Source: Camarhynchus parvulus | Taxonomy: Eukaryota; Chordata; Aves; Passeriformes; Thraupidae | NCBI RefSeq assembly: GCF_901933205.1 | Contig: NC_044572.1 | Location: 111,860,965-111,924,964, forward strand | Direction: 5' to 3' | Length of the DNA stretch: 64,000 nt | In this document: positions 1 to 14,425 of the stretch, one piece after another | Layout of the letters: each line of letters begins with the position of its first letter | How positions within the stretch are numbered: position 1 is the first letter of the stretch | The notes under the pieces: model-generated | Told to the model about the DNA's origin: nothing | What the model saw: only the letters and a program-made list of their open reading frames with translations | The model's database searches: none | Translations under genes and position numbers: made by a program

Positions 1-1718
1 GAACTGAATATAAAAGGATGGAGTGAAAAACTGACATAAGATAACAACGTATCATGTTATCATATCCATAAAGCTATGGATATTTATTTCCTGGGCTCCT
101 TTATGTTAGAAGCACAAGTTTCCTCTACAGATACAGCTTTTATGCCTTGGAAGCCTAATCCTTGTTGGAACTCATTTAGGGAAGTATTCACAAGGACAAG
201 CTGTGATTTAACAGACTTTTTTTGTTAATCTACACTCTGGTGAGCAGAGAAAGTCATTCAGAACCTTGTTCAAAAGATGTGCTAAGCTGTACGAGTTCAG
301 AGTTGTTTGACTAGCTGAGGTGCCAGCCAAATATGTTCTGAGAAGAGGATGTAAGGTTTGGTCTCGCTGCTGGCTTCCTCTGGTTCAGTGCTATAAACCC
401 TTGGAATAGCTCACAAGGTTAGTTTGACCTTCTGTTCCTAAGCATCCAAGGAAAACACTAATGACACATTATTCTACCTAGCTTACTGAAGCTAAGGAGG
501 AGCTAAAGAACGAGTGTGAAACCTACTGTATGTTTTATTCAATTTTCTGTTCCACAGAAGCAGTTACATGCAGAGATGTGTGAGATTTTTAATTTGCTTG
601 TTTCAAATGTAACGTTTCAGGAATGTAGCTTAATTTCTTGAAAATAAAGTATGCTGTTTTGGATTTGCCAATTTTTTAATTACTCTTACTGATTTATAGG
701 TACTTTTTAGCTCACACCTCTCAATTTCATACTCTCTAGCCGATCATGTCACTTTCCAAACTGAGAGGTCAATCTCTTTAGAAAAGGAAAGAATTAACAG
801 CAAGTAAACCTGTTTATCAGCAATTGTCTTTGCTCATGCATTAATATGAAGAGCCATTTTTTAAAAGTTTAACAAAATCCTGTTCATGCCAGCTTTGCAA
901 GGCAGTCTATTGTTAAAAAGTGTGAGTGAAAGAGGCAGGAATTCTGACCTAACATCCCACGCACGAGGCTTCCCAAAAAAATGAGAGAAATGTCAGGATA
1001 ATGTACATGGAAACAGAGCATCAAGTGCTCTGTGAGGGATATTTCCACAGCTCTAGGCTGTTTCATGTGGTTGTACCCTGGGCTATTTGATTGGAAAAGC
1101 AGGGCACTATTAATTGCACAGGAGTCCTCTCCTAGTGCAGTATATCACTTTACTGAGTACTCTCTTCTAGGAAGGAATACAAAACAACCAAACAGAAGCT
1201 ATAAAGACCTTAATTCTTACCTGATATTGTTCAAATATGATTGTTCGCATCACAAAGAAACCCTCAATCCTGGATAAACATTTGCTTGAGCAAATAATTT
1301 TGCAATTTTTTTCCCAATATGAGGAACTTTAGCAAGAATATGCACATAAGAATTTCAAGAATAGATAGACAAGAGTAACATTCGTGTTGTTTGTGTCTTA
1401 AAGTTATTATTGTCTATCACAATTCTGAAAAGAATACACAACTGAAAGAGGCCAAGATCAGGTCTCACTATCTCTTCTACAGTTCATTAATTTATTAGTG
1501 ATGTTACTACCTCATGACAGACCATTCTTTTCTCATCAGACTCAGCAGCAAACATCATAGCATTGACTTACTTGGATACTTTAGCTTTGCCAGCAGGGAG
1601 AAAATAAAAATACTTGTTAGTAAATTTTACCTTCTTAATTAATAAAAAAGGAAATGCCAGTACATGCACTGCACTTACCAGCACTAGCCATTTATATTTC
1701 ATGAAGTCCTGCCATACT

Positions 1719-1771
1719 CTTGTTGAAGTTCAACATCTTGTTCAACAATCTTGTTCAACATCTTGTTGAAG
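1719..1771 (+). repeat. Tandem repeat of 12-13 bases with self-complementary ends
   Basis: TTCAACATCTTG (1,729-1,740), TTCAACAATCTTG (1,741-1,753) and TTCAACATCTTG (1,754-1,765) are head to tail. The array is bounded on both sides by CTTGTTGAAG (1,719-1,728 and 1,762-1,771). The unit contains TTCAACA and its complement TTGTTGAA, so single strands can fold back. Confidence 0.95.
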
Positions 1772-3095
1772 CTTACTAATTATAATGTTACCTTGTAAAG
1801 TAATCATATAAGTTTGGGGTTATTTGCTCTGGTTCTAATTAAAAATGACATTAGCAAGAGCTTTTTAAAGAAATTTTAGGCCAAGTTCAAGAAAGCATTA
1901 CTAATTAATGGATCAAAGGTTATATTTACCCTAGATATTAATTAAACTGTTGTCTTTACAAGTCAGACAGAAGATTTCTGTACTGAACCTAAAATTTTTT
2001 TTGACTTTTTCATGGATTAGGGTGATCAGTAATGGCTTTTGTCAAGTAATAATAAAATATCTACAAAGGTTTGCTCTGGCTCCATGTGGAAGCTTCTGTC
2101 GGCTTCAAACCAGGTGCTGAACCCGTGATGGGAGGTTTTGTGGCTTATGAACAGAGTGAGGTGCAGCCCCTCTCACATCAGTCAGCTCTGCTGGGTCCTG
2201 CTAGGATGATGCTGCCCAGCCCTGGAGATGAAGGGAGGGCTGAGTTCTTCCCACAGAGGTGGGAATTGCACTTTGGGTCATCAGCTGGAAGTTCTGTCCA
2301 GGCTGGCAGACAGGGGCAGGTGAGCAGGCTCTGCAGGGAAAGTGAACAGTGAGTTTAAGAAGTGAGCATCAGTTCTGTGTTTTAGAAGAGAAACTGTTGC
2401 ACCAAAACAGTAAAGGGCAAGTTGAAGAATTAGGTTCATTGCAGGGAAAAATATAATTTTCTGGAATCATGATTAATAAAATTTAAGGAGAAAACTAAAA
2501 TGAGTTGTCAATGTGTACAGTAAGAGTAGAGTAAATAAATCGAGTATCTGCAGGGATTTTCTGATAGAATATATTACTGATGCTTGCTTATTACTAAAAT
2601 TAATCACTATACTTCCTTCTAGTAACTATTGTAGTGGTAATTTGGTTGGGAACCTTTGACAACTGAGAATATGCATAATGTTATACCACACAAATACATA
2701 CTTTTCAAAAAACCCCCCAAAAATGAAAAAATACAGTTGAATTCAGCAATTCTAATATCTAGTTAATATTGCAATTTAGTCACTGCTGCATGTTATCTTT
2801 GATAAAGTTTCAAATGAAAGAACATTCAAAGTTTGTCTGAATTTTTTTTTAAATTTTAAAATTGCCATATTTACTTATCAAAGGATAAAATCAAAAGGAA
2901 TTTTCAACTATGGTTCATTTATGTATTATTGAATGTATGCATTCAAATGTGAGCTTTTGAAACAAATTTGCTTTGAACAAGAAATGACTGCAAAAATGTT
3001 TTCATCTTGTAAGGTTTTACACTTCCTACAATCTGAATTTTCTGTTCCTTAGCCACTTACATCTTTAACAGGATGTGCTGCTCCTACACATTATT

Positions 3096-3112
3096 TGCCA
3101 AATAATTTGGCA
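3096..3112. repeat. 17-base palindrome
   Basis: TGCCAAAT, a central A, then ATTTGGCA gives perfect complementary arms. It contains a TGGCA half-site of the type bound by nuclear factor I (TTGGCN5GCCAA), but the spacing is different. Confidence 0.9.
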
Positions 3113-3726
3113 TATTTCTAGTCACAGGGAGACCCAAAATCTGCTAGTTAATTTTTGTGGAGTTGGCACTTATGCATGTTTGCCTGTAAATGTATGATTG
3201 CTTCCTTCCTTCATTTATTTATTTCCTGAATTTAATGGTTTTGGTTAAAACATTAGTGCAAGTGCCAGAGAAGTTATTGCTTGAAATGAAAACTCTGTAA
3301 TTCAAAAAATCAAGAGGGCATATACTTTATATAATTGAAAATAAATCCTTCCTTAGCTTTAAATATATGTATTCCTATCCTGATAGTTTACAAAATAATT
3401 TGCATTTTTGGAAAATAGAATGCAATTTGCTGGTGAGATTATTGTATAAAAGACATCCATACCAACTAAAATAAAACCTTTGTCTCCCAGAAAACAGATG
3501 AACAAAGTTTGGCTTCTTTCACTGCGAATTCATAGTCACAATGTGGCAGAAGATTGGAAAGTTGCTCAAGAGCCCTACTCACAGGATCAGGTGAAGACAT
3601 GGATGAAGCAGGTGTTGCCAGGGTAGAGGAGCATTTATTTCTCCAGGTGGTAGCAAGAAGATGACACTCAAAAAGGTTCTGCAGTCTAGCTCCTGCCTAT
3701 GAATGTGGAGGCGAAGGAAGAGCAGG

Positions 3727-3775
3727 ATCTGGTCTGTTATTATCTGACATAGCATCTGGTCTGATGTCATCTGAC
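3727..3775 (+). repeat. Imperfect tandem duplication, about 27 bases
   Basis: ATCTGGTCTG followed by ATCTGAC appears at 3,727-3,748 and again at 3,754-3,775 with small differences between copies. No known family. Confidence 0.75.
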
Positions 3776-6700
3776 TGGTCAGACAATATGAGCCCCATTC
3801 TGCCCCTTTCTCAGCAAGGGTAAGCCCAGCACAAGTCCTTTGCCCCTCTACCTCTGTAGCTGCCACCTGGAAGAGTCTGTGGGGCCAATGGAGTAAGAGC
3901 AAATGTCAGGGGCTGTAGTTAACAATGAATCCCACACTTAGAGAAGATGAGAGAGCTTTGGGCAAGAAAAATGATAAATTCTCTCAATTAAATTCTTCTG
4001 GTTGTAAATGGAATTTTGTCTTCTTTTTTTTATTCATTCAGTGCTTGATGAAGTCAAAAACAGATTTTAATTTTTTGTTAGTAAACAAACGACACTAATA
4101 CCTAGTATTTATTCAGTGATCACCTCATTTTCTAAAATAAAAATCTCCATGGTACAAAAATTGTAGGTGACATCTCAAATCAATGGATTAATACTTCTCT
4201 TAAAATCATGTTTAAAACATGCCAGAATATGTAAATTACTGTTCTGTCTGTATCTGCAATTTTTTTGCAAGGTTCATGGTGTTCTGATGTTGGAGTGTTT
4301 TGAATAAGAGATGCCAGGGTAAATCTTTTCATCTCTTCACCAGTAATTAATTAGTTACAGGTAAATTCTGCTATGTGACATAGGCAATCTCACAGATGTA
4401 TGATATAGGTCTCTTTTTCATTTGGGTTACAAGAACCAGGCCTCTACTTGGTACTGAAATGCACATATTCCATGATCTATGGGAGTCTTTTATGCATGTT
4501 TTCCATTATTCACCAAATGTCCTGTTATATATACACACCTTTTTTTCACAGGATCAAATTTTAGACCTCACTCCATGCAATGCTTCTTTTTTTTCCTTTT
4601 TGCCTCACTTCCATAAGTTCCAGCTCTTAAGGAGTACATGCATGAAAAGAAACTGACTTCCTCTTAGGTCATGACCTTTCACGCATAATATAAATTCATG
4701 TATTATGATTATAGGGCAGCTATAGTCATTCAGAAGTACTGCAGAGAGCTATTTGACATTATTGTATATAGAGTGAGGGCAAAGGGAGTTGAGCTACAAA
4801 GAGAACCAACTGTTTTTATTGATGCACAATTTCATAACTAATCGTTTTGGTGAAGCATAACATACATCTTGGGAAGTGATGTATTTGTGTTGGACATTTG
4901 TAAATCTAACTAAGAATAAACACTTCTCTTCAAAGCATTCCTCTGAGGGAATGGTCATATTTTAACAATATGCCCAAAAAGTCTTGTCTTGCTGTTCAAA
5001 ATAGGTATACCTGAGGGAAGAAATGCATTCTGAGGTATACTCCTGAATATTAGTCTATATGAACATACCTCACCTTGGCTAGTTAAAAATCATGAGATTA
5101 GGTAAACACAGTCTAGTGATGAGTACTTTGGGGATCTGAATTTTGTAATTAAGTAGCACTAGAAAACCTGTTTTGCACATAAAACAGGAAAATACTCCAA
5201 AGTTTCAGCTTTTGCAGTCTCACTAGATACTTGAATTGACAACAGCAGCTTCAAGACCAAGATGTATCATCTTGTGAATTGTCCAAGGCCATGGTAAGTG
5301 GTGCATACACATATGGCCCATGGGAAAAGGAGAAATTCATTAGCTTGGATCCTTTTTGTGTCTTCCTACACTCAAGGTGACAAATGTTACCTACTCATTT
5401 TGGTGAAGCATGTACACTGGGTTAATTAGTGTGGCTCAACTGACAGGCAGAAATGTGACAATCCTCAGATTTACTGGAGGTGCTAAACTGGGCTGTCAGA
5501 CAGTGTCCATATCATGTAGAATTCTTGTTTGGAAGCTAGTCTTACACTCCCATCAATTTCAGTAACCGTTTGCTAATAATACCAATCATCTGCCTTGGAG
5601 GATTTGCTGGATGTATGGAGCTACAGAAAGAATGGCTGTTGGCAGCTCTACCACAGCTGGGATCAGAAGTTGGACTAAAGCTGTGTTGGTGTGCCCCACT
5701 TTCATAATGAGCCTGGTGTGGGGGAAGGATCAGACTCTTGCAATTGCTTTGCACACTGAGGTGTGTCTTCAGTTTGCTCTGGAATTTACCATGTTGCTTT
5801 GGTCTGTAGGAATAGAGGCAACTGCCTTAAAATAAGTTGATTTATGAACTTCAGCTTCAATTTTCTGTTTTATGTTATAAACTGGAGATTATCATCACAT
5901 AGATGTGTTTCAAAGAAGCGATGAAAGAGAGTAATAAAGTGATTTAGTAAATATCTGGTAGAAACTGGGGAACAGGACAGGAGGATAAAGCACTGAAGTT
6001 AAGAATTAGTGGCACTGCAAAGCAGTCCACTACTTTGAAGTGCAAATCAAAGGACTGTCATTTGAATACAACGCCATGTGAGTAACAAATTCTTTCCAAA
6101 GGTAATTGACACTATCAAGGATTGTGTGACCCCACCACTCAGAGATGCTCTCTCCATGCTGGTCTTTTTTGTCATCTTCCAACCACAGGATTCCTAAAGC
6201 TGCTGGATGACTGTAAGAGCAGGATCTTGCTCTCCTGTTCCAAGACCATGACAAACTAACATCCATATCTGTACTATTAATGATTTCCAGAAAATTGATT
6301 AAAGGTATTATAACTTCTGGTTTATAAGGCTTAAATGTCAAGCATTAAACATAAAAAAACCCTGTTCAATAATCACAATGTTACTGGAATAAATTAAGAC
6401 ATGGCATTTACAATATGGAGAAGAGTTGAAGCCAAAGGTGACAGTAATCTCTGCCGAGGAAACCGTTACTTCACAGGTGTGTTCTGCTGAATTTGCAGTG
6501 TTCTTGACAAGCATATTTACAGTCTGAAAATAAAAATCTCATTATTCTTAATTCTAATCTTTTCTCATTCTTGTTACCCTCATCACTGCTGTTCGCTGTG
6601 ACGGATCCAAAGTTTTTATTGCTGTCAACTTTAATACAAACCTAAATCCATGTACACTTACTATTTTCACCTATATGAGCTGTACTGATTCTACATTTCA

Positions 6701-9700
6701 ATTACTAACAGGTATGCTGTAGGCCAGCAAGTACCAAATATGACTTTCACATCAGGTTTTACTGGGAAGCGCCAAACACCTTCAGAATTTTTCAAAAATT
6801 TCTCAGTATTACAGAATCTCTTCTAAGGCCTACAGGTGTTAGAATGCATGCACAAGTTTGATACTGTTCTTCTGGTTTATTCATACAATTATCTCAAAAA
6901 ACTGAGAATTTGCATCAACAAATAAATCTTCATATAATTAATTATTTCTCATTTCAGTGATTACTTTGTCTGGAGAATGAGTCCTTATTGGTGTTTACTG
7001 ATGGCTGCAGAGAGTCTGACTTTTGATTTCCCCCACTTTCCATTAGTGATTAAGATCTAATTCTCTTTTAAGGAGACCAGCTGTGGTTGGAAATTCCATT
7101 TCATGAAGCATGAAGGGGATGTGCTGAAAACAGGCCCACCAAGAGAGCATTATGGTACCCCTTGTGACACACGGCTTATTTTTCAGACAGAACATAAACT
7201 GAACATGTAAAAATCTCTCACTGACAAATGCATAGAGTTTAACCAGTCACTGGATTTTGCAGCTTGAATGAAAGTACTTTTCTTTCTTCACAAACTAAAT
7301 TAGGAACAACATGATTTTATTTTTAAAAGGGGAAGAGTCATGGCAGGGTCTTCAGAACTTAACTGCAGCCCCTATAACATCTGCAAAAACATGGAAGCAA
7401 ATCCACTACACTTTTATGTGTTCCACTAAATCAGCTGCTGGCCATCAGGGTTTGGGGTGGTCCGTTTAGGCTGTCTTTATCTGCCTAATCTCTCCATTGT
7501 ACAATCAAGCTAACAAAAACATATCTGGTCAGCGAGCAGTCAGCATGGAGAGGCAGCAAGTGGCACTCAACCGTGGCTTAGTTCTGACTCCCTCCAAGAA
7601 TGTATCAAAATTCTCCAAGTAAAATTCTACAAAAATATTGTGCAGTTGAAGGGTCAATAGTTGGTGGATTAGCACTTAATTCCCTGGAATAGGGATATAG
7701 GAGTGAGCTCATTAACAACAATATTTATTCCTGGAACAGGGTATAGAGACAGCTACTCTCCTGCTGCTCAGTTTTGCTTCCCTCCTGCAGTAATTCCCCA
7801 AGCCCATACATTCAATTTCCTTAGACCGTGGTGTCATCTGGCAGTAGCTGCATCTTTAGCAGCTGTGCTGGATGTGCCACACACGGATCCAGCCAGCACA
7901 CTGGAGCCTTGTGCCCTCTCTGAGGCCCAGTTGTGCTGGTGGGATAATTCAGATTCCCCAGATGTTTGTTGCTCCTCTCCTCTTCATCCATCTCCCAAAC
8001 CTCCTCTGCTGCATGCAGGGTACTGCTGAAAGGAATTTTGTGAGCTCTTTGTAATCTCTTGGTAAAATCATCCAGATTATTGTTACTTTCCTCATCAAAT
8101 TGAGTTGACTTTAGTGATTTTCTCAGCATTACTCCTTAGAAGGTCTTCAAAAAAATGGGAGAGCAATATATTCCACCTAACAAATGGATTAGAAAAATGA
8201 ACACCTTTAAGACTAAAATTTATGTTCAAATTATTAATTTTAAATTAGTTAATAATTGAAAATGAGCCAATTTATTATATGGTTAAATGTTAAATTTCAG
8301 ACTGAAAAATGTTTTCATCTCAGAAACTTAAAAAATTCTTCAGCATTGGAAAGAGTCTATTAACTTCCAGTATTAGTATTTCTTCCATTGAATCTTCAGA
8401 ATTTTTTCTTTATTTCATTGTAAGATCAATTATGAGACCATTTGTTTTCTGACAACAAAAAAAAATATAATTCATCCAATTTTTAATTTAAGAACCCCTA
8501 GCATTCATTTTTTTTCAAATGAAAACTGTGTTTCAGCAATTGATGTAAAATTAAAACCTTTTATTCTTTGAGCAGCTACATTTGTTTCTGTAAATTGTTC
8601 TAAAGATTAGGTGAATAGAGGCTAGGAGGGTCCCCACCAAGAGCTCATACAATTACAAAACCTTATGACTAAGTTTCTTTAGGTGTCATTTGTAGTCTCA
8701 ATAGGTCATCTTCTTACACACGAGCACCATTTATAAACCAAATTTCTGCATCCTCTCCTTTGAAAAATCAATACATTTTTTGGAAACAGCTTCATAAATG
8801 TGAGAGAAATAAAAGGAGATTATTCTGCAGTGATTTTTTGTGTATCCATTTGCATGATCCTCTTCCCTCTCTACTGACACAGAGCAGTTATACAATGAAG
8901 AAAAAGGTCCCAAGCTTAAATCTCCTTGGCTTTGTGTGTGGATGAAGAAAATGACCTGTTGAGTAGAGTAGTTTTCACCTCTCAGAAGTCACATGGAGGC
9001 TGCTGGTTGCAATACATTTCAGGTATGTAGGTTAAAGACCTTGTTTTGAGATATAACTTGTTATTGTACTACCAGGGGGAAGGGTTGAATAACTGAGTAA
9101 GATTTGAACTCTGGGAAACGCTGAATTCAACTCAATGGAGTTCAAAATGGAGGTAAAAGGTAACTCTGGTTTTAAACTGTCAGTGACCCTAAAATCAGAG
9201 AACTATATGGCCTATATAAGAAAAGAATTGTGACTTCAGTGAAAAATTAGGTTATAGAAAAGAAATCTCTCCCTTTTGGGAATTACACATATTTAATAGT
9301 AAAAATGGTATGTGTTTAGAAAATACATCAAGGCTCAAAATTCAAGAGATATTAAAACCTTAAAAAAAACCATAAGATCTAATTGAGGATGCAATTTCAG
9401 TGGAATTCACAGTATTGGGTACAGAGTTCGATATCATTGAGAAACAAACTGCTTGCCAAGAAGATCTGATGAGCTTAATTATCTGAACCAGGTGTATAGA
9501 AATAAATACAGGAAAGTTCATGCACTAACAGACAAAATGAAAGAAGGCATATTTGTAATACAATTAAAATATAACAAATCTCTAAACAACATAATATATC
9601 ATAGTACATCAGAAAACTCTTCAAGTACCAGCAAGGATTGCCCGGTTTCAAGAAATTGTGACAATAAAATAATTCTTTTGGAGGTGCTCCTCACAGGAAC

Positions 9701-10417
9701 AGGAAAAAGATTTCTCCTCCCATCCTAACCTTCAAAAATCACTTTGCCTTCCTCTAAATTAACAATCCATTTGGCCAAGGGAGATTCTTCCCTATACAAC
9801 ACTGGCAAAGTCAATTCAAGAGCTGAAAGGCTGATTTTAATAACCTGGTGGAGAATGGGACTGTGAGTTGTTTGGTCTCTAAGATCTGAGTTGCCTGTCA
9901 TTCAGTAGTAATCAATGCACTCTACCTATGTTTGGACTGCTACTGTGGGAATGGCACTCCTTGTTGTCAGGCTACTAAAATGACTTTAATATTCAGTGAC
10001 GTGTCAGGTAAGAAAGCTGAGATCTGCTGAAGATTGGACTGTAATGTGTTCCTTGTAATGGAAACAATTAAAAAGGAAAAAAAATTAGACAAGAAAACAA
10101 AATTTCAGACTACACATATCAGTTCACAGCTATTTTAAGATAATCATCATTTTGGTTAAAAGTGAGGCTGACCATCTAACCTTTCCTCTCTTCTCTCATT
10201 ACACAAAAAGCTCTGAGAGTTGCCTGTTTCCTCTGCCTGGTATTAAGAGATTGATTTTCCTATCCTTAGTGTGCAACCCATATGAGGGACAGACATCTGT
10301 GTTTTTCAAACTCTGCTTCCACTTCCCAATGTGCCTAATATTCCTACTGTACTTGCTTAATTTAGATCGTTTCTTCCTGCTTGCCTTCTGCCTCCATAAC
10401 CAGTTAATGAAGAACCA

Positions 10418-10475
10418 CGAGTTGGACTATGTGATCCCAAAGGTCCCTTCCAATTTCAGCTACCCTAAAAAAATC
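10418..10475 (+). mobile_element. Short CR1-type LINE 3' end remnant
   Basis: The plus strand reads ACGAGTTGGACTATGTGATC, then CCAAAGGTCCCTTCCAATTTCAGC. This corresponds to the CR1 3' end TTGGACTAGATGATCCTTGTGGGTCCCTTCCAACTCAGC. The ATTCTATG tail is absent or decayed. Only about 58 bases are recognisable. Confidence 0.7.
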
Positions 10476-13400
10476 AATGAATTTCACACCTTGTAAAAAA
10501 TGTGTTTATAGTAATTTTATTGTATTCTAAAATATGGAAAAATAACATAGTTCACAAGTCATTGTATTACTTCTGTAACACAGAAGTAGTTGAAACTGAA
10601 ATTCTGAATAGGATAATTGCGGTAATATTTTATTTGAATGGTAGAATACCCACCAAGGACCGGCTTATTTCATTCATGCATACACATATTGTCCAGAATT
10701 TCACCTATATACCCTCTCCAGTTTATTTGCCCAAGGAAACAGAAATTCAGAGGTGGATCATTACTGAATAAAACCAGCTTCCTCTTCCATCCCTACAGAA
10801 ATGTATCTAAACATATCCTTTTTAGATGCAATTTACTATCAAGCTACATTTGATCCTTGGACAAAAGTTTTTCACAATATGAAACTTGGTGTTCTTTTCC
10901 TCCTAGAGCATGGTAGTCCAACGTTTTCTGTGTAGCAATTGTGCAGCGAAACTGTAGGCTCATAATAAAAGGTTGTCCAAAATTACATGCAGCTTCATGC
11001 TTTGAGGAAATAACAGAAATTTTTTCTCTACTCTATAGTAAATATTCTGGACTTTTTCCTGTCATTAAAAATGCATCTTTTAACTGTCTATTCTTTCTTA
11101 ATCTGATCAGTCATCTAAATTTTTATTTCATAGTATGACTGTACTCTCTGGGACAACTGAGCCAATTTCACCTGTGTGCACATCCATTTTCCCTGAATCA
11201 TATCCTGAACTTTTTTATAAGAGCCAGTTATAAGCTGCAGCACTGAAACATAGGATGCTCATAACCCAGGTCACGGATACACAGCTCAAGCCTGTATAAA
11301 TAAGCATGAAGTCTTTATTTCTGTGGGTGACTTAGTGCCAGTTGTGATGCTGAGGACTGCAGATATCAGGCTTGAACCAGATAGTTTTCATTTTTCCTCT
11401 GCCATCAACTTGCCAGACAGAGTTCATTACAGCTCCTTCCTTATAAGAAGTTTAAAATATTTAGTTCCCGGAACTAAAAAGTTTTGTTAAAAAGATATGT
11501 TATTGGAATGCATTGGCTGGATCTACAATCCTTCAAGAGCAGACAGCCACCATGCACTATAAAAGAAAAGAAAAACTCGTGTTCTTCTAACCAGGATTCT
11601 TCAAGTTCTTACTTGAGCAAATATCTTGCTTTAACAGATGCTTAATTCCCAGTACATGGTATAAACTTTCTAAGGTGGTTTTGCACAGTCATGTCTGCTT
11701 AGCATAAATGGATGACTGTGTAAAGCTGTAAATGCAGGTCACAGGAGAAAAGGACTGTTTGGATTTATGACAGTGACAAAAGAATTTTAAGTCAAGCAGC
11801 GTAACAGGAAACTATATAATTTTTTGTTTTAACAACATTTCCCCTTCCTTCAGATGTTAAGTGTCTAGCTGGAGAGAGATAAATCATTTTGCCTGAGATA
11901 CTGCACCACTTTGCAATAGTACCTTAGGTCTTTGATCAAATAGTACTTGAGAGCATTTCTGCATGTACAACTATGATTCCAATTTTGTCTTTTTCAACAC
12001 TAAAACAAACAGATATATTTCTTTTCCTCCAACTGCCTTCAATGTTCACTGTTCTATTTAGGTCCAATCTGCTGCGTGTTTCAAAGCTGCATTTGAAACT
12101 TGTGAATTAGCCACACTACCATGTGAAGGACAGTTTCCTGATGGTGGGAAAGAGTTTGAAAGAATGGCAGCTCCCAAGATTTAAGTGGTGCTGCAGGGTG
12201 TTAAGCTCCATAGGAGATTTTGAACATGTCAGAAGTGTCAGGTACTTTATATTCATGGACAATTTCACAAAGGAGTTGATGGTGCTGTCTTTACGTTGTT
12301 AAAGGCAAAGGGAATGACGTGGTTACCAAGTTTAATGACTTCAAAGAACTGGGCCTGTCACGTGGGCTGCTACAGGGCTATTTGTATTGAACTAGTTTAA
12401 GGCAAACATTCTTGTCAGTATTTGCTATTAAATTGTTTAAGAAAGGCCACATTGAGCTTTTAGTCAAGCCCTGTAATGCTCTCAAAACCCTGAAAATTTG
12501 CATGAAAGCCTTGGGGCAATGTGCTAAGTTGATATAAGTTAAAAACATCTGTTGCAGGATTTATCCCTGGGTAATTAACTAGACTTGGCATAATGGAAAG
12601 GAACAGATTTTCCACTCAGCTATAGAAACCTGTTGCAGGGAAATAACTGCTAAACTTCTCTGCTTCATAATTCTTTTCCTAATATCATAGACTATTCTTT
12701 TGTTTCACTAAAATGGAAAGAATTCTGGGTATCCTGTATATGAACACAGAAATTTATAAGTGTCTTTCTAGCACCCTGATTTTTTAAATTCCTGCTGGCA
12801 ACACTGCCATGTCATATGAGGAAACGTGCAGTCTATTACAACCACAAGGTGTTCCAGGTTGGGGCTTATTCATAATCTCTAAGTGAAGCTCTCCCACTTG
12901 ATTTGAAACACCTAACACCCCCCACCAGCAACCCTGGGTGTTACATCACTGAATGAGCTTGGTTTTCTCTGTGCAATCAGCCCACCTCCAAATGGACCTG
13001 GTTCAAGCAAAAGAGCTGGGAAACCTGTCCACATTACAACTTTGCCCTCTAATTTGGCAGCAAGGAGTATGAATTTGGCAATGGCTATGAAACATCCCAA
13101 GAAATTGAAGGACTTCAGACTGGACATTAGAGTAACCAGGACTGACCTAAGAGGCTGTCTTTTTTCCCCCTGCTGTGTTTTATTGGGGGATAGCATTATA
13201 TGCTTATCTAACATAATGCCTCTTTTCTCCGTGGGGTCCAGAGAAACATAAATCTACCCAACACATTTCCCAAAGACATCTGAGAGTCCCTCTGCCAGCA
13301 TTGTGAGCTCACAGACACAGGCCAGCTGTGGCCTGGAAGCTGTAGATCCAATTTAGCATGGCTTTGTGCCCAAACTAAAACATCTTGCCTCAGCAGAGCT

Positions 13401-14317
13401 GTGTTAATGCCTAGATGACTTCTGGACTGCAAGGGGCAAGCATGGCCCATTGCAGAATGGGCAGGACAAGAGCACTTGCCTGTGTGAGACGCATCTCTGC
13501 TTGCAAGCCCCTTGGCTATGCAGGCTAATGGAGCTCACCAGTTCTGTCAAGAGTGCTGTAAATGCCAGGAAAAGGCGCCCCTAGGAATTTTCTGTTGCAA
13601 AATCCTAACACCTTGAGAAATTTCATCTTCCCCAGGCAAAGGAAAGGATTTGGGTGCCAGGTAAGTGCTTAGGGACAAAAGGATATTTGTCCATCTCATC
13701 CATGGTCTTGTGAAGCAGCTGATTAACCTTAGATTAAATTATTCATATTAATTATTAATGCATATTAATTCATTATAACCTTGAATAGGATTTAGACTAA
13801 ATATTCTATTTCTACAGTGTATAAGCTAGCTTGCTCTGCTCAGCCTAATTAGGATATTAATGATACAATTTAGAGAACACGTCAAATTTTTAGACAAAAC
13901 ATAATCTATTTTATTTCCACCCAGTATGTACAGTTGCTGCATATACTTCCAAGACTGTGTAGGGCAGAAATTATTTTGGTTTTCAGAATCTTCCCAGAAA
14001 AGACAAACTGAGATTTCCTGCACTCTCTAAATGATTCTGAGTGAAAAGCCAGTTGTAGGAGTGTGGGGGATGAGTTTTATTTGCCTTTAATTAAGAAAAA
14101 AATTAAAATCATTAGGCCGAACACTCACATGACCTACAAGAATTTATTTTTTCTTCTGGGACAATTCTACTGACTATTTGGGATTTAATTACAAATTTCA
14201 GGTTCAAATTTGTCAGTGACCAGATCAAGCAGTAATTCACGTCACAATTTAGGTGGGTGAACAAAAATGAAGAACAAGGACTGTAGAAGTTTGTATGATA
14301 GTGTAATTGCTTAGTAC
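10476..14317. other. Non-coding AT-rich DNA
   Basis: Nothing recognisable beyond unique-looking sequence between two CR1 remnants. The stretch 12,900-13,560 is less AT-rich but contains no frame that reads like a protein. Confidence 0.65.
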
Positions 14318-14425
14318 CATAGAAACATAGAATATGCTGAGTCAGAAGGGATCCAACAGGACCATTACATCCAACTTCTGGCCCTGCACAGGACACTTCA
14401 AGAATCACACCACAAGCACTTCATA
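14318..14425 (-). mobile_element. CR1-type LINE 3' end fragment, reverse orientation
   Basis: The plus strand shows ATAGAATATGCTGAGTCAGAAG, then GATCCAACAGGACCATTACAT, then CCAACTTCTGGCCCTGCACAGG and ACACTTCAAGAATCACACCA. This is the complement of the 3' region of a common avian CR1 subfamily (ATAGAATATGCTGAGTTGGAAGGGACCC...CCAACTCCTGGCCCTGCACAGGAC). The match decays after about 14,425. The copy is mutated and partial, on the minus strand. Confidence 0.85.

Larger units (their letters stand above)
1..10417. other. Non-coding AT-rich DNA
   Basis: No gene is supportable here. Open frames are short, overlap on both strands, and lack recognisable domains or paired splice sites. A slightly GC-richer patch at 2,080-2,350 holds a 93-codon frame without family resemblance. 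Local repeats at 1,719, 3,096 and 3,727 are listed separately. Confidence 0.7.

Noticed and set aside
2071..2352. 93-codon plus-strand frame in a slightly GC-rich patch
   Set aside because: No domain or signal peptide; no supporting splice or promoter signal.
7821..8129. 102-codon minus-strand frame with a protein-like charged segment (DDFTKRLQRAHKIPF, then EEVWEMDEEERSNK)
   Set aside because: An in-frame TAA lies just upstream of the ATG, no good acceptor or donor frames it, and no family is recognised. Frames of this length are expected by chance in 64 kb. A decayed retrocopy remains possible.
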